From positions 11,485,338 to 11,549,337 of the forward strand of contig WNKI01000001.1 in assembly GCA_015350385.1 (NCBI GenBank): a stretch of DNA of 64,000 bases, given 5' to 3'. The notes beneath the pieces are model-generated. The model did no database searches. It was not told the origin of the DNA and was given only the letters and a program-made list of their open reading frames with translations. Positions 25,356 to 35,958 of this stretch are shown piece by piece (position 1 is the stretch's first letter; each line of letters starts with the position of its first letter). Source of the stretch: Aculops lycopersici. Taxonomy: Eukaryota > Arthropoda > Arachnida > Trombidiformes > Eriophyidae. Both the position numbers and the translations under genes were made by a program.

Positions 25356-25776
25356 TAAATGAACATTTTTCACCATATAGCTTTCTGAGTCATTGATCAG
25401 TCTAATTACTGCCCAATCTAAGGTATTCGTAGATCGTCGGTGGCGAGTGGACTACCAGCGCTAATAGTGTCTCGAGTCATTGGCACTGTCAGATGCGAAT
25501 GGCGCTGGAGTTAGCATGACGCGCAAGTTAGTGAGTTAAACTCACAACAAAATAAACGGGACGAGAGAGAGAGCGCGACGAGACCGGTGAGGTTATTTCT
25601 ATTTTGACACATTCAATATTGATATTTATATATGGTCGTAGGCAACAGCCACGTTTTATTTATCCTTTAGAATATGACAAATCTTCAACATATCAACATA
25701 CTGTCATAAGATATCGGGGCATTTAGGAGATTGTTGTTGGAATTTATTAGAAATCCAATCACGAGAATAGCACAAC

Positions 25777-26688
25777 ATGAGAGGTCGCGATCGGACGGGC
25801 GAGTTTATTGCAACTATCAATTCCAAAAGAGAAAAACCACAATGGATCCAACAGCGTCAAGGAGCCATGAGGCCTCAAGTTCAGAACAAACTAGCCCTAG
25901 ACCCTCAGTATCGGGAGTTTATGCGAGTTGCGGAGACATGTACCAAAAGAATAAAAGATTCTATTGATAAACTGCAACAATTGACTATATTAGCTAAGAA
26001 GAGGACTGTGTTTGACGATAATGAACTGAATCGTCTAATAGCCGATATCAGAGCTGATATCGGCGAAACAAAGGGTCAGCTCGACTTTTTACAAACAAAA
26101 TGTGAGCCAACTAAACAAAATCACACCGGGAAAATGGTAACTATCCTTCAAAGAAAACTTGCCAATGTAACAAATAATTTCAAATCAACTCTGGAGATGA
26201 GATCTCGAAAGGTAAAGCAACAAACAGCCCGTCATGAGATGTATGGCGGACCTAGTACCTCGTCCAATTCTACATACCAAGATAATAGTTATAATATGAT
26301 ATTGAATGGTGGTGGCGAAGAGAAGGTTGCTATCGATATGGGAAATGGAATGATGCCCAATCAATATCAAGCCCAAAGACAAATGGCGCAACTCGTTATG
26401 AATGACCAAATCGACATGTCGGATCGGGCCGACAAGATGCAAGAAATCGAATCCACAATTGTTGAACTAGGCACTGTATTCAATCAATTAGCAAACATTG
26501 TTCAAACGCAAGGCGAAACGATAACGAGGATAGACACAAATATTAGTGAGACAACGGCAAATATAGAAGCGGCACACGATGCTCTTCTGAGATACTTCGA
26601 TTCCATCAATAGCAATAGATGGCTGATACTGAAGGTTTTCGGCGTACTTTTCTTCTTCTTCGTCATATTTGTTATGTTTGCCACGTGA
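25777..26688 (+). CDS. STX5: Syntaxin-5, Qa-SNARE of ER-Golgi traffic
   Basis: Drives membrane fusion between ER-derived carriers and the Golgi and within the Golgi. The 303-residue protein starts with the conserved RDRTGEF motif of the syntaxin-5 N-terminus (binding site of the SM protein Sly1). An Habc-type helical region follows at about 45-165. The SNARE motif (about 213-275) has the central-layer Gln at Q245 in IVQTQGETITRID. The tail anchor is WLILKVFGVLFFFFVIFVMF (about 281-300). All key elements are intact. Human syntaxin-5 is of similar size in its short form. A second ATG in another frame at 25731 is a shadow. Confidence 0.96.
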   Translation: MRGRDRTGEFIATINSKREKPQWIQQRQGAMRPQVQNKLALDPQYREFMRVAETCTKRIKDSIDKLQQLTILAKKRTVFDDNELNRLIADIRADIGETKGQLDFLQTKCEPTKQNHTGKMVTILQRKLANVTNNFKSTLEMRSRKVKQQTARHEMYGGPSTSSNSTYQDNSYNMILNGGGEEKVAIDMGNGMMPNQYQAQRQMAQLVMNDQIDMSDRADKMQEIESTIVELGTVFNQLANIVQTQGETITRIDTNISETTANIEAAHDALLRYFDSINSNRWLILKVFGVLFFFFVIFVMFAT

Positions 26689-26766
26689 AAACATAATAAT
26701 CTATTGAGGAAATAGATAAACTAAATACATGCAAATGACTCTGACTTTTAATCTTAACGCACATAG

Positions 26767-28518
26767 CTATTTTGCCTTGTGCATGTACTTGAACTTTCTG
26801 TTGATTTTGTCATTATAATCTCCCAAAGTTTTGAGATAGAGATCGTACTTCTCGGCATCCTTTTTCAGGTTTGAAGGCAGTTTAATCTCCTCAACAACAT
26901 CACTGAGCCTCATGGAATTAGGCATCTTGTGAGCCAGTTGCACAATCCTCTTGAACTGCACGAGTTGCTTAGTATCTACCAGGGTAATAGCTGTCCCCGG
27001 TCTATCGGCTCTAGCGGTCCTACCAACCCTATGAACATAAAATATCTCACTTGACGGCATATCATATGATATGACATAATCGACTTCGTTAACGTCCATT
27101 CCACGACACATCAAGTCGGTGCTGACAAGGACATCTATTCGACCTTGCTGAAATTCTTTTATGTATTTTTCTCTGAGATCTTGCTTTTGGTTGGACGAGA
27201 AATCCACAGCTCGAGTATCATGGATTTCATTGATAAACCTATACAATTTGGCACTAGTTTGTAGCTGATTGGTAAAAACAATAACTTTTTTGTACTTCAG
27301 TTCATGAAATATGAACCAGATCATGAATAGTTTCTCTTTTGCTTCAGTGATGAACATTTTCTCCTCTAGTTGATCAGGTATGGCCGAGCTAGTTAGCAGT
27401 TCGCTTCGTGTATTTACAGTGCCATAAAGTTGAGGTGCCGGCGAGCCAACAGGTGTATTTGAAGCGCTTCCGATACTATGTCTAATCTTGGTCCCGGTTA
27501 TTGTGGGTTTAGTTGCGAGGAAGAGTCTAGGTTGATATAAGTTCATGTGCATTAGTAGTTGAGGGTCACTAGACAAGGTGGCCGAGAATAGTAGTTTATG
27601 TAGGGGCTTTGATAGATGTGAATGCTTGATTGTGCATCCATTCGTTGAGGCGAAACAAATCCGCTGCTTCTTGATTGAGGTCTCAGTGGTCATATAGTCA
27701 TCACAGGCGCAATCAGTCGTATTTTGTATTATTGATCTTTCAAGAGTGTTTAGCCAATCATGTTTGTGGATTGTCATTAAACGATCAGCCTCGTCTATGA
27801 CTAAAATCTCGAGATCTCTTAGTGAGAATCCAGGACTATTGTGGATTAGATCCACCAAAATACCAGGCGTCGATATAAGTACATCGATTGTGCTCACATA
27901 CTCATCACCTTCTTTTGAACCAGTATATTGATCTTGTAATATTGAATGTTGAAGTCCTTTCAAAGTCTCATCGCAGTCGCCTTGGTCCTCAACACGACGG
28001 AATAATCTTTGACTGAGATTATTGCCCTCTCCGGTCGCCAGAGCGCATTTGAGGTGAGTAGGGGCGCAAACTTGCCCAAAAGATTTATAGACTTGCGCTG
28101 CCAAGTCTCTAGTTGGCAACACGACCAATGCCCGGAGAGAACGTGTTAGAGTATGTTTTAGATGATTAACGATAGGAATAACAAAAGCGAGTGTTTTTCC
28201 AGAGCCAGTCGGTGAAGATACACAAATATCATTCGGCCTTCGATAGTCTCTGGATTTGAATTGCATGGATAGGTTAGGTATGAGACATTTTTGGACTGGA
28301 AACATGCGTTCAATAAGCATCTTGTTCTTGAGATGTATCCTGAGGTCTTCGTCAATATAATCTACAAATTCGTCTACATCTGAGCCGGACTCGAATAAGT
28401 TCACTGCGGGGAACTGTGTCGGGCATGATAACCACGTGGGCAAACGCCGATCTGTCTCAGAGAGTTTCTTGACCTTAGCCTGGCTAAGGATTGGAAATAG
28501 TGGGCCAACTTCAGCCAT
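26767..28518 (-). CDS. DDX51: DEAD-box RNA helicase DDX51/Dbp6, ribosome biogenesis
   Basis: ATP-dependent RNA helicase that in other eukaryotes works in the nucleolus on 60S subunit assembly. The first ATG is at 28518 in a strong context (aaaATGg), giving 583 residues. Motifs in order: FPVQ region (Q-motif equivalent), GSGKT with K108, PTRDLA, STPGILVDL, DEAD at 242-245, SAT, HRVGRTAR. The FPVQ, ICVSSPTGSGKTLAFVIPI and GFSLRDLEILVIDEADR blocks are those of the DDX51/Dbp6 group rather than other DEAD-box families. Motif Ib is TPGI where TPGR is usual. It is shorter than human DDX51 at the N-terminus. It converges on syntaxin-5, with 78 bases between the stop codons. Confidence 0.94.
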   Translation of the reverse strand: MAEVGPLFPILSQAKVKKLSETDRRLPTWLSCPTQFPAVNLFESGSDVDEFVDYIDEDLRIHLKNKMLIERMFPVQKCLIPNLSMQFKSRDYRRPNDICVSSPTGSGKTLAFVIPIVNHLKHTLTRSLRALVVLPTRDLAAQVYKSFGQVCAPTHLKCALATGEGNNLSQRLFRRVEDQGDCDETLKGLQHSILQDQYTGSKEGDEYVSTIDVLISTPGILVDLIHNSPGFSLRDLEILVIDEADRLMTIHKHDWLNTLERSIIQNTTDCACDDYMTTETSIKKQRICFASTNGCTIKHSHLSKPLHKLLFSATLSSDPQLLMHMNLYQPRLFLATKPTITGTKIRHSIGSASNTPVGSPAPQLYGTVNTRSELLTSSAIPDQLEEKMFITEAKEKLFMIWFIFHELKYKKVIVFTNQLQTSAKLYRFINEIHDTRAVDFSSNQKQDLREKYIKEFQQGRIDVLVSTDLMCRGMDVNEVDYVISYDMPSSEIFYVHRVGRTARADRPGTAITLVDTKQLVQFKRIVQLAHKMPNSMRLSDVVEEIKLPSNLKKDAEKYDLYLKTLGDYNDKINRKFKYMHKAK

Positions 28519-28739
28519 TTTAGGCCTGATATATCTCTGCAATGTTAGGTGATGATAAACTCAATTAATAATTCATATTCGTTCCCTATTGCAATACTAG
28601 GCTGATTTTCTAAGCGATCTCCGGTTCCATCTCTCGACAAAAATACATTGAGCATTTGATGCAAGGAGCGTGAACACACGTTGTGCGCGAACTCGTCGGC
28701 CATGTGGTTTTGAGAACTTCACGTGACTTTCCTAGACAT

Positions 28740-29624
28740 TTAGGCGGCCATATCACTCAATTGTGGCGGAGGGTTATCTGATGCTCTTGCTTCAGATTTA
28801 CTAAAGGCATTTGACAGCATATTTTTCAATATTATTGATGACATGATAAACGTATAGAGCAGATAAAAGAGAGGCAGCCATAGTCTCATGGGATTTTCCC
28901 TGGTGAACCAAATCTTTTGTTTAGATTGATCAAGAACAACAACCTCAAGGATAATGTATGCAACCAAACTCAGGGTGCTTCCAAATGATATTATCAAACT
29001 TACTGTAACTGCTATACAGTTAGTTTTCCAAAACATGTGGAGTAGAGAGGCTACGATGACAGCAACTGAGGTTATGCCTGGCCAAGTCAGCAAATTATGT
29101 TGATTGTCATCTCCTGGCTTCCGTTTGAGAAACAATGTTGAAATCCAGGCTACTATATATACGAGACCAATCATGAAACAAGCCATCACTACGCCCGATG
29201 TTATGGGACCAGAGTCAGAATTCCACGCTAAACTTTTAACTGATGTGGTTGACTTGATTGACTTCGCCGATTTTGCTTTCGGAACTGTTTGGAATGCCGG
29301 CTGACCTGCTTGTTGCGCCATGGGAAGCCCAGATCGTTCCGTGGGTGCGGTTGACAACTCAACACCTCTCATGACATTTGCATTCTTCTGTGATTTTAAC
29401 TCATCAGCAATTCTATTAGTTAATTGATCGTCTCTCGGAGACTTAACCTTGTTCTTTGGCACGGTATTTGTTTGATCCATTGGCGATGGCACTACATCTT
29501 TTCCGGGAGGTTCAACATTTTTATTTGGGTCCTTTCCGGCGTTAAGCATCGCATAATATCGACGAACAGCCTTCAAACTTTTCCCACTCTTGGTAAAACC
29601 GGGTCTCGGGGGCATAGACGACAT
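28740..29624 (-). CDS. Four-pass membrane protein, family not recognised
   Basis: A 294-residue single-exon protein starting at the ATG at 29624; the open frame upstream lacks an ATG. The first 140 residues are hydrophilic, Lys/Pro/Ser-rich and probably cytosolic (SAKSIKSTTSVKSL). Four hydrophobic segments follow near residues 147-174, 182-205, 208-235 and 250-275, with a short cytosolic tail. No signal peptide or catalytic motif is visible. It sits 221 bases upstream of DDX51 on the same strand. MARVEL-like or other small tetraspan families are possible, but no signature supports a choice. Confidence 0.78.
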   Translation of the reverse strand: MSSMPPRPGFTKSGKSLKAVRRYYAMLNAGKDPNKNVEPPGKDVVPSPMDQTNTVPKNKVKSPRDDQLTNRIADELKSQKNANVMRGVELSTAPTERSGLPMAQQAGQPAFQTVPKAKSAKSIKSTTSVKSLAWNSDSGPITSGVVMACFMIGLVYIVAWISTLFLKRKPGDDNQHNLLTWPGITSVAVIVASLLHMFWKTNCIAVTVSLIISFGSTLSLVAYIILEVVVLDQSKQKIWFTRENPMRLWLPLFYLLYTFIMSSIILKNMLSNAFSKSEARASDNPPPQLSDMAA

Positions 29625-29699
29625 GTTTATCTCCTTGTGGTGCTTTATTTTCGACAATTCAGAATTTCAAGTGTATACTAGGTACCGATATATACTCGG

Positions 29700-30700
29700 C
29701 CACAAACGCATTCTCTCTGGTTGAAGGAAATTTGTCAAACAAATCGTCTGACCTGCGAGACATTTAAGCGCCTGAGTTTTTTATCTTGCATGCGGGCATT
29801 TGATTTGAAGAGGAGTAGGAGTAAGCCTAGAAGTCTACAGAAAATTAATGATTCGATCTTAAAATGAAACCACAGATTATTAGTCGGGTACCTCTCCCAA
29901 AAGCGAGAAATCTTTATAGCATCAATTGATTCGAGATAAAGACTGCATGTTTAATGTTGTTATATAATGACTTAAAATAATGTTGCTTTTTTTTCGTTAC
30001 AGTTAATTTGAAAATTGTGTAACATGACATATCGAAGTCAGTAGGCTTAAACAATCTTGGTGTATGATGATAGGGTTGCATTATACTCTTGTATTTGGTG
30101 GATTGAATCCACAAATGACTTGTGTGCTATCTTTAAATCGATTTTTCTCTTTGCTTTTTTAGAACGCTCATAGATAGATGTAGATTTGTTTACTCGTTTG
30201 TTGAATAATATGTTGTTTGTTGTTATCTCTTGTATAGAAATCAAGCTTCTTTCTCGGTTTTGAACTGGATGATGATTTTGATAGACAGCGTTGATAACAG
30301 TAGAATCTTGATCTAGTTATAGTTGTCAACAGTTAGCTCGAGCAGCGTTGATGATAATATAGATGATAATGTATGTATGTTGGTTCCTGAATTGGCCAAT
30401 AATATGATAATAATATGGTAGTTATGATGGTAATATGATGGCTATATTGATGATAATATACGCTCATTATGATAATCTTAAATAAGTTCCCGCCGATGTT
30501 AATATCATCTCTAGATGACCTCACGCTGTTACCTTATAATGTGTTATCTTATATTTGTGTATGATTATATCTATGATAATTATTATACTCATGTTCTTCA
30601 TGATTTCAGGTTTGTGATGTGTTTTTCATGTATGATAATATGATGCTCGCACTTACGAGTCATCCCCGATAAACGTCGTCTACTAGATGATCGAGAAAGT
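29700..30700. repeat. AT-rich intergenic/3' region with imperfect ATGATAATAT-type repeats
   Basis: Lies between the tetraspan gene 5' end (before 29657) and the RBMS-like stop, and probably includes the RBMS-like 3' UTR. From about 30333 to 30610 it is dominated by imperfect copies of atgataatat and related AT-rich words. No gene is supported. Confidence 0.55.
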
Positions 30701-31420
30701 TTATTGCCACGATGGAGCACCAGCCAAGATTGGTTGTCTTGGAACACGATTCTCGCGTGACATTTGGACTTGGTATCCTTTCTGTTGCAAGTCCATAACA
30801 GCTTGCTCAGCAGCGTAAGCTGAGTCGAAGTTGACAAAACCGTAACCCTTGCATTCATTGGTTGCACGGTCGACAATAGCCTTGGCCGAGACGATGGCAC
30901 CGTACTTGATGCACAATTGGTGTAGGTCATCGTCGGAGGTTGCGGCGTCGAGACCACGTAAGTAGAGGTTGGTCTTGCTTAGTTGGCGCATCTGGCCACC
31001 AGCTCCATTGTAGCGTGGGTTTCCACCGCCAGAGATGCGACCATTTGGTCCGCGACTAAACTCAGATGGAGAGCGACGGCCGAATGAGCGATCGGAGCGG
31101 CCCATATTCTCCTTCGACATCCTGGCTTGGTAGCCGCAGTTTGTCAGCTCGCGAACAGCTATAGCGGCGTCGTTTGGATTCTCGAAGTTGACAAAGCCGT
31201 AGCCCTTGCACTCGTTGGTCATACGATCAGTGATGCTCTTTGATGAGACGATGGCACCGTACTTGATGCACATTTGGTACAGATCATCGTCGTTAGTGTT
31301 GGAGCTTAAGCCGCGGATGAAGACATTGGTCTTGCTCAACGGTTCATGGTCGCGTGGCCTGGGCTGGTAGCCCATGGTGGCAGCGCCATTCATGCCGTTG
31401 CCGTTGCTGTAGCGGGACAT
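30701..31420 (-). CDS. RBMS/Alan-shepard-like RNA-binding protein with two RRM domains
   Basis: Single-stranded RNA/DNA-binding protein expected to act in post-transcriptional control. It has 239 residues. Two RRMs occupy residues about 28-105 and 147-224, joined by an Arg/Gly/Ser-rich linker. Each starts LSKTN, has KYGAIVS in the middle and RNP1 as KGYGFVNF. This is the signature of the first RRM of RBMS1-3 and Drosophila Shep. The usual second RRM of that family (RGVGF-type RNP1) is absent, and both domains here resemble RRM1. By hand alignment about 50 of 78 positions are identical between the two. The protein is shorter than usual RBMS proteins and its C-terminus ends 15 residues after RRM B. 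Confidence 0.9.
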   Translation of the reverse strand: MSRYSNGNGMNGAATMGYQPRPRDHEPLSKTNVFIRGLSSNTNDDDLYQMCIKYGAIVSSKSITDRMTNECKGYGFVNFENPNDAAIAVRELTNCGYQARMSKENMGRSDRSFGRRSPSEFSRGPNGRISGGGNPRYNGAGGQMRQLSKTNLYLRGLDAATSDDDLHQLCIKYGAIVSAKAIVDRATNECKGYGFVNFDSAYAAEQAVMDLQQKGYQVQMSRENRVPRQPILAGAPSWQ

Positions 31421-33372
31421 CTCGAAGGTTTCCAGTTTGATGCCGTTATAGTGTCTGTGCTTTGAAGCGAAGAGTAAGGCTAGTTGACTGGTTCGGTCAC
31501 TAGCTCAAGTTATTGAAGAGATAAAGCGAGAGTTGTTGTTGGGTTGTTTGGTGGCTAATGGACACTGGCTACAATTTAGCTAGAGTTTGTATGTGTCCCT
31601 GAAATGGAGTTCCGAGTTGGTTAAGCTAGTTTTAATTGAGGGAAAGATTCACTTTTGTTTTGAATCACCGACCGACCGACACAAGGTGGTATTTAAATGG
31701 TTCCTTGGTAATGATCTACTAATAGATTGATAAATCGAGCGGTTGATTTAAGATTACGGTCTGAGCGTATATATCATATATATGCTTATAGATAATGATA
31801 CTAATATGAGATGTATATGTATGTATGTAATATATTGATGAAATGTTAATAATAATGATGATGATAGAAATAATTTATATGTGAGGCAAATACAAGCGAG
31901 CGAACGAGCGAGCGAACAAGGGGCCTGTTGAGAGAGGTGGCTCTTTATTCTGTGGGCAGTTGGGTAGAATGCGGCTTTTCAGGCTTTAGCGAAGTACACC
32001 GCGTCGGCAGCAGCGGCCACTGCTTCTGCTGCCGCTGCACTCTCGAGGAATGGCAGCGACATTAGGAGAGCCAGCAAACACACGAACAGACGCACAGGCC
32101 ACTGAGGCAAGTGCAGCGACGCAAACACACGCAAATACACACACAATACCAAGCCTAGGATTTGCCTGTGCTTTGCCAGCAGCTGCCGGGCCGAGCGGCC
32201 AGCAAGCAACCACTTCGCTTGCGCTCTCTCTCTCTCCTTTTGCTGTGTGTGAGCGAGCGAGTGATTGAGTTTTCCCATAGAAAAGGAGCGTGAACCGATA
32301 AGCCAGCGTTGGCTACACGACAATGTTGGCGCTGTTCTCAGAAAGCCAACCAGCGAGCGAGCAATCGAGCGAGAGTTTTGCCTTGTTGTGACGAATTCGT
32401 CGTCACTAAACTCAAGTGTGCGCTTGCGCGATATTCGCTTGGCGCCTAATACGAAAGCATACACGCAAATGGCCGCTAGCGACTTGACGTCGCTATGTGG
32501 CTGCTGAGTGACAAGACAGTATAATTAACTAGCGATATCAATTTGTTTACTTGACTCTAGATCTGACTAACGTTTGAATCAATGGTGGGAGACACTCAAT
32601 GCGCAACATTTAAATGGTTTCTCCGAGCGCGAGAAGCACGCGTGGTCCCGTGTAATAAATTTACTGGCTTGCCCATTACCTAAACATAGGTTTATATATT
32701 CTATCAATTATACAATCATTCATTAAACTATGTCAGTAAATTATGAACCATATGCTAGTCTCTTTTATTGATATCTTGTTGTTTAGATCTTGTCAATGCA
32801 GAGTTCATGCAAAACTGACTATGTATTCCTCAATGTCTAAAACCAAGGGGAATTTGCCTTAGCCAGGCTAAGGTAGCCTTTCTATCTGTGTGCGAGCGGT
32901 GGTTGTTTATATTGTTGTTGTTGTTGCTGCTGCTACTGCTAGAACCACTGGTCGCTCACGTTCTTTTTCCTTTTGCTTTTTGCGCAATTGAACTCACGAG
33001 TTGCAAGTTGCAACTTCGAGTGAGGAGCGAAGGTAGAAAATGCGTTGTAAAATTCGCAAGCGAAGACCTTAAGCGAATATAAGATGACTTGTCTTAATCT
33101 TACGATTGTCTATAAGGGAGATCCAACGTGAGTCGCTTCTTAGGACCATATTATCCTGATTAGCTTTCAATTTCAGAGATTAATTTGTAATATTCATATT
33201 TCCAGTACCGTCTTAATAGACAATGAATATGATTCGCGAGAACTGCTGATGACTTGTCGCAAGAGCATAAAATTATCAGCTAGAACCTGACTACAACCTG
33301 TAGATGCAAAGCATGCCACTTTGCTGCCTATCTAATCCAAGTGCAATAATCTAGCCGGCCGAATCAACCAAG
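31421..33372. other. Divergent intergenic region between RBMS-like and TBK1 genes
   Basis: Holds the 5' regions of both genes. Near 32000-32470 it is GC-richer with long open frames on both strands (Ala- and Arg-rich, no ATG start on the minus strand), which I read as promoter/5' UTR composition. A possible 3' splice site (tttcaatttcag at about 33165-33176) could mark a TBK1 5' UTR intron. Confidence 0.45.
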
Positions 33373-35715
33373 ATGGCTTTTGTCGACCGAAACCTGCGGA
33401 CCTCCGCAAATTATATATGGAATACAAGTGCTGTTCTAGGTAAGGGTGCTACGGGTAGCGTTTATCAAGGGATGAGCAAGCATACAGGTGAAGTTGTTGC
33501 AGTTAAATCTTTCAACACAGTCAGTCACATGAGACCATATGAAGTCCAAAGGAGAGAGTATGAGGTTCTTAGCAAGGTAAATCATGAGAATATTGTAAAA
33601 TTGTTGGCCATTGAAGTGGAAGAGGGCGAAAGTCAACACAAAGTTCTTATTATGGAACTTTGCACAGGAGGTAGTTTATTCAATATCCTAGACGATCCAG
33701 CAAATAGCTTTGGTCTCGAGGAGTCGGAATTCCTCCTAGTCCTAAAGCACCTAGCCGCTGGAATGAAACATCTAAGAGATATGAATATTATACATCGTGA
33801 TCTCAAGCCGGGTAACATCATGAAGTTCCTATCTGAGGATGGTCAATCGATTTACAAGCTAACTGATTTTGGTGCAGCTAGAGAACTCGAGGAAGATCAA
33901 CAATTCATGTCTCTTTATGGAACTGAGGAATATTTACATCCTGAACTTTACGCGCGAGCAGTACTTAAGAAGCCAGCAGCTAAATCGTTCAGTGCCAAAG
34001 TCGATTTGTGGAGTATTGGAGTTACATTGTTCCACATAGCTACTGGTTCTCTACCATTCCGTCCTTTTGGTGGCAGGAAGAACAAGGAAACAATGCATCG
34101 CATTACAACTGAGAAACAACATGGTATCATATCAGGTATTCAACATTCTGACAATGGAGATATTGAATGGAACTCAAATTTACCTAAAACATGTTTACTC
34201 AGTCCGTCCCTCCAAGACAAGATAACCCCTCTACTTGCAGGCCTATTGGAATACAATCCAAAGAATATGTGGACATTTGATCAATTTTTCCAATCGGTCT
34301 CTCATGTACTAAGCCACAAACCAGTTCACGTTTTCTGCGTGAATAACATTTGTGATTATACATTCTACATTCAACCAAATGAGAAGATATCCAACCTAAA
34401 GACACGATTGTCCAGCAAGGATACAGCCCACATACCATTGCCAAATCAGCTTATGATTTGGAGCAAACGTGAACTATTAGACGACGAGCCAATAATCTTT
34501 GCGCCTCAAGACAACCCGATCATACTACTCAATAGCAAGGCCACAAGTATTAGGGCTAACAGTCCTGCGTCTTCTAACCAATTCAAATTTCCTGACATAC
34601 TCAGTTCCGTCATAACAGTTTCCGGTGAACAGGATGCCCAACAAAGCAAAGCATGTGCCTCAATAGCCTATTGTATCCAAAGAAATACAGTGAAATGTTT
34701 ATCTTACTGCAATCTTATAAATCAAGTTCCGCAACAAGTCATGTCTCTTATTGAAAGTAACGTTAAACTACTGAACGAGAAACGAGAATCTTGTTCGCAT
34801 CTAATAGAATCCCTCAAAGATCAAATAGAATACACATCAGGAACCTCATTGAATCTATCGAAATGTACCAAAAAAGTCGACCCCTCCCTCCCCTATTCGG
34901 CGACAACTGAAGTTGAAGAATTAAGGTCGGCATACTTCGAAATGCTCGAAAAAACTTGGAAAGAGTTATTACCGAAGATGATCGACATAAGCAAAAGAGT
35001 CGATAGTCTAACCAACAGGTGGAACTCGGAACCTGGACCATATCATGCTAGAATCTCATCTGCTCGAGCTAAAGCTGACTACATGTGCGCGAGAATTAAA
35101 GAGAGTTGGCTATTCTTGCATAAGAATAAGTCATCTAGAAATATCACTAGCTACGAGAGGCAGCTCCATCATTTAGAAAAGATGCGAATCGATACCAATT
35201 GCAAGAAACTCCTGAGATTACTTCATGAAGACAATCACCAAGCCATTAATGAACTTGTAGAGAAACTCGATGATTGGTACAACGATGCTCATGTAGCTCT
35301 GGTGCAATCAGGTTGTCTCTTCGACGAATTATCACGACTGATGCAGAGTCGTGACTCTTTACTAGAACAATTGAATGAGTTGATAGAGAGTCAACATCAT
35401 CAGTGGCAGAAGCTTATGGACCAACTTATGTGCTTGACAAAAGTAGATCACCCCACGAACGTGGACAATACTTCGCTCAAGAGCGCAATGGACATAGCGG
35501 CTGCTTTCAACAATCACAAGTCTTCTTTCCAACTACCCGAGAGAGGTCTAGATTGTGGCCACAACCAGAATGACCTCCTAGAATGCATTCAAGACTTGCG
35601 AGACTCGCAAAGATCGCTCTATGCAACTGTAAGCGAGCACTCGAATTTGTTTAGCGAATTCGTTTCAGTCACTTTATCTGCTAGAAATGCATCTGAATCA
35701 GAGCAATATCAATAG
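33373..35715 (+). CDS. TBK1: TBK1/IKK-epsilon serine/threonine kinase
   Basis: IKK-related kinase acting in innate immune signalling and selective autophagy; the Drosophila relative (ik2) also controls cell shape. The 780-residue single-exon protein has a complete kinase domain at about 15-310. It has the GKGATGSV glycine loop, K45, HRDLKP with D143, DFG at 165-167, and activation-loop Ser S180 in MSLYGTEEYLHPE. S180 aligns with Ser172 of human TBK1. The TVDLWSIG-type (KVDLWSIGVTLFH) and GSLPFRPF motifs are diagnostic. A ubiquitin-like domain (about 318-395) and a long helical scaffold/dimerisation region follow. It is about 50 residues longer than human TBK1. No residue needed for catalysis is missing. 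Confidence 0.97.
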   Translation: MAFVDRNLRTSANYIWNTSAVLGKGATGSVYQGMSKHTGEVVAVKSFNTVSHMRPYEVQRREYEVLSKVNHENIVKLLAIEVEEGESQHKVLIMELCTGGSLFNILDDPANSFGLEESEFLLVLKHLAAGMKHLRDMNIIHRDLKPGNIMKFLSEDGQSIYKLTDFGAARELEEDQQFMSLYGTEEYLHPELYARAVLKKPAAKSFSAKVDLWSIGVTLFHIATGSLPFRPFGGRKNKETMHRITTEKQHGIISGIQHSDNGDIEWNSNLPKTCLLSPSLQDKITPLLAGLLEYNPKNMWTFDQFFQSVSHVLSHKPVHVFCVNNICDYTFYIQPNEKISNLKTRLSSKDTAHIPLPNQLMIWSKRELLDDEPIIFAPQDNPIILLNSKATSIRANSPASSNQFKFPDILSSVITVSGEQDAQQSKACASIAYCIQRNTVKCLSYCNLINQVPQQVMSLIESNVKLLNEKRESCSHLIESLKDQIEYTSGTSLNLSKCTKKVDPSLPYSATTEVEELRSAYFEMLEKTWKELLPKMIDISKRVDSLTNRWNSEPGPYHARISSARAKADYMCARIKESWLFLHKNKSSRNITSYERQLHHLEKMRIDTNCKKLLRLLHEDNHQAINELVEKLDDWYNDAHVALVQSGCLFDELSRLMQSRDSLLEQLNELIESQHHQWQKLMDQLMCLTKVDHPTNVDNTSLKSAMDIAAAFNNHKSSFQLPERGLDCGHNQNDLLECIQDLRDSQRSLYATVSEHSNLFSEFVSVTLSARNASESEQYQ

Positions 35716-35786
35716 TTGTTTATCGATGCATAACACTATCAATCCAAGATAGTCTATTTCAACACAGTTACTGATCGACCCCGTTC

Positions 35787-35792
35787 AATAAA
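35787..35792 (+). terminator. Poly(A) signal AATAAA for the TBK1 gene
   Basis: Exact AATAAA about 72 bases after the TBK1 stop codon. Confidence 0.6.
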
Positions 35793-35940
35793 GTTTCAGA
35801 ATCTGCGGAGGTATCTTCTCGGATAGAGGTGTGATCCCACTCCCTGGAAATTTCAAATTGGGAATTGCTCAAAGTTTTTTCAAGTGTCCTTGATACCGAA
35901 AAAGTCGAGCCATTTTCTTCTAGAAGTTAGGTACCCTCTG

Positions 35941-35946
35941 TTTATT
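35941..35946 (-). terminator. Poly(A) signal AATAAA for MRPL1
   Basis: Reads AATAAA on the minus strand, 12 bases past the MRPL1 stop codon, so the 3' UTR is very short. Confidence 0.6.
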
Positions 35947-35958
35947 GACTATAAAGCA

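Noticed and set aside
31979..32464. 161-residue minus-strand frame upstream of the RBMS-like gene
   Set aside because: No ATG start, low-complexity Ala-rich end, frames open on both strands; more likely promoter/5' UTR composition.
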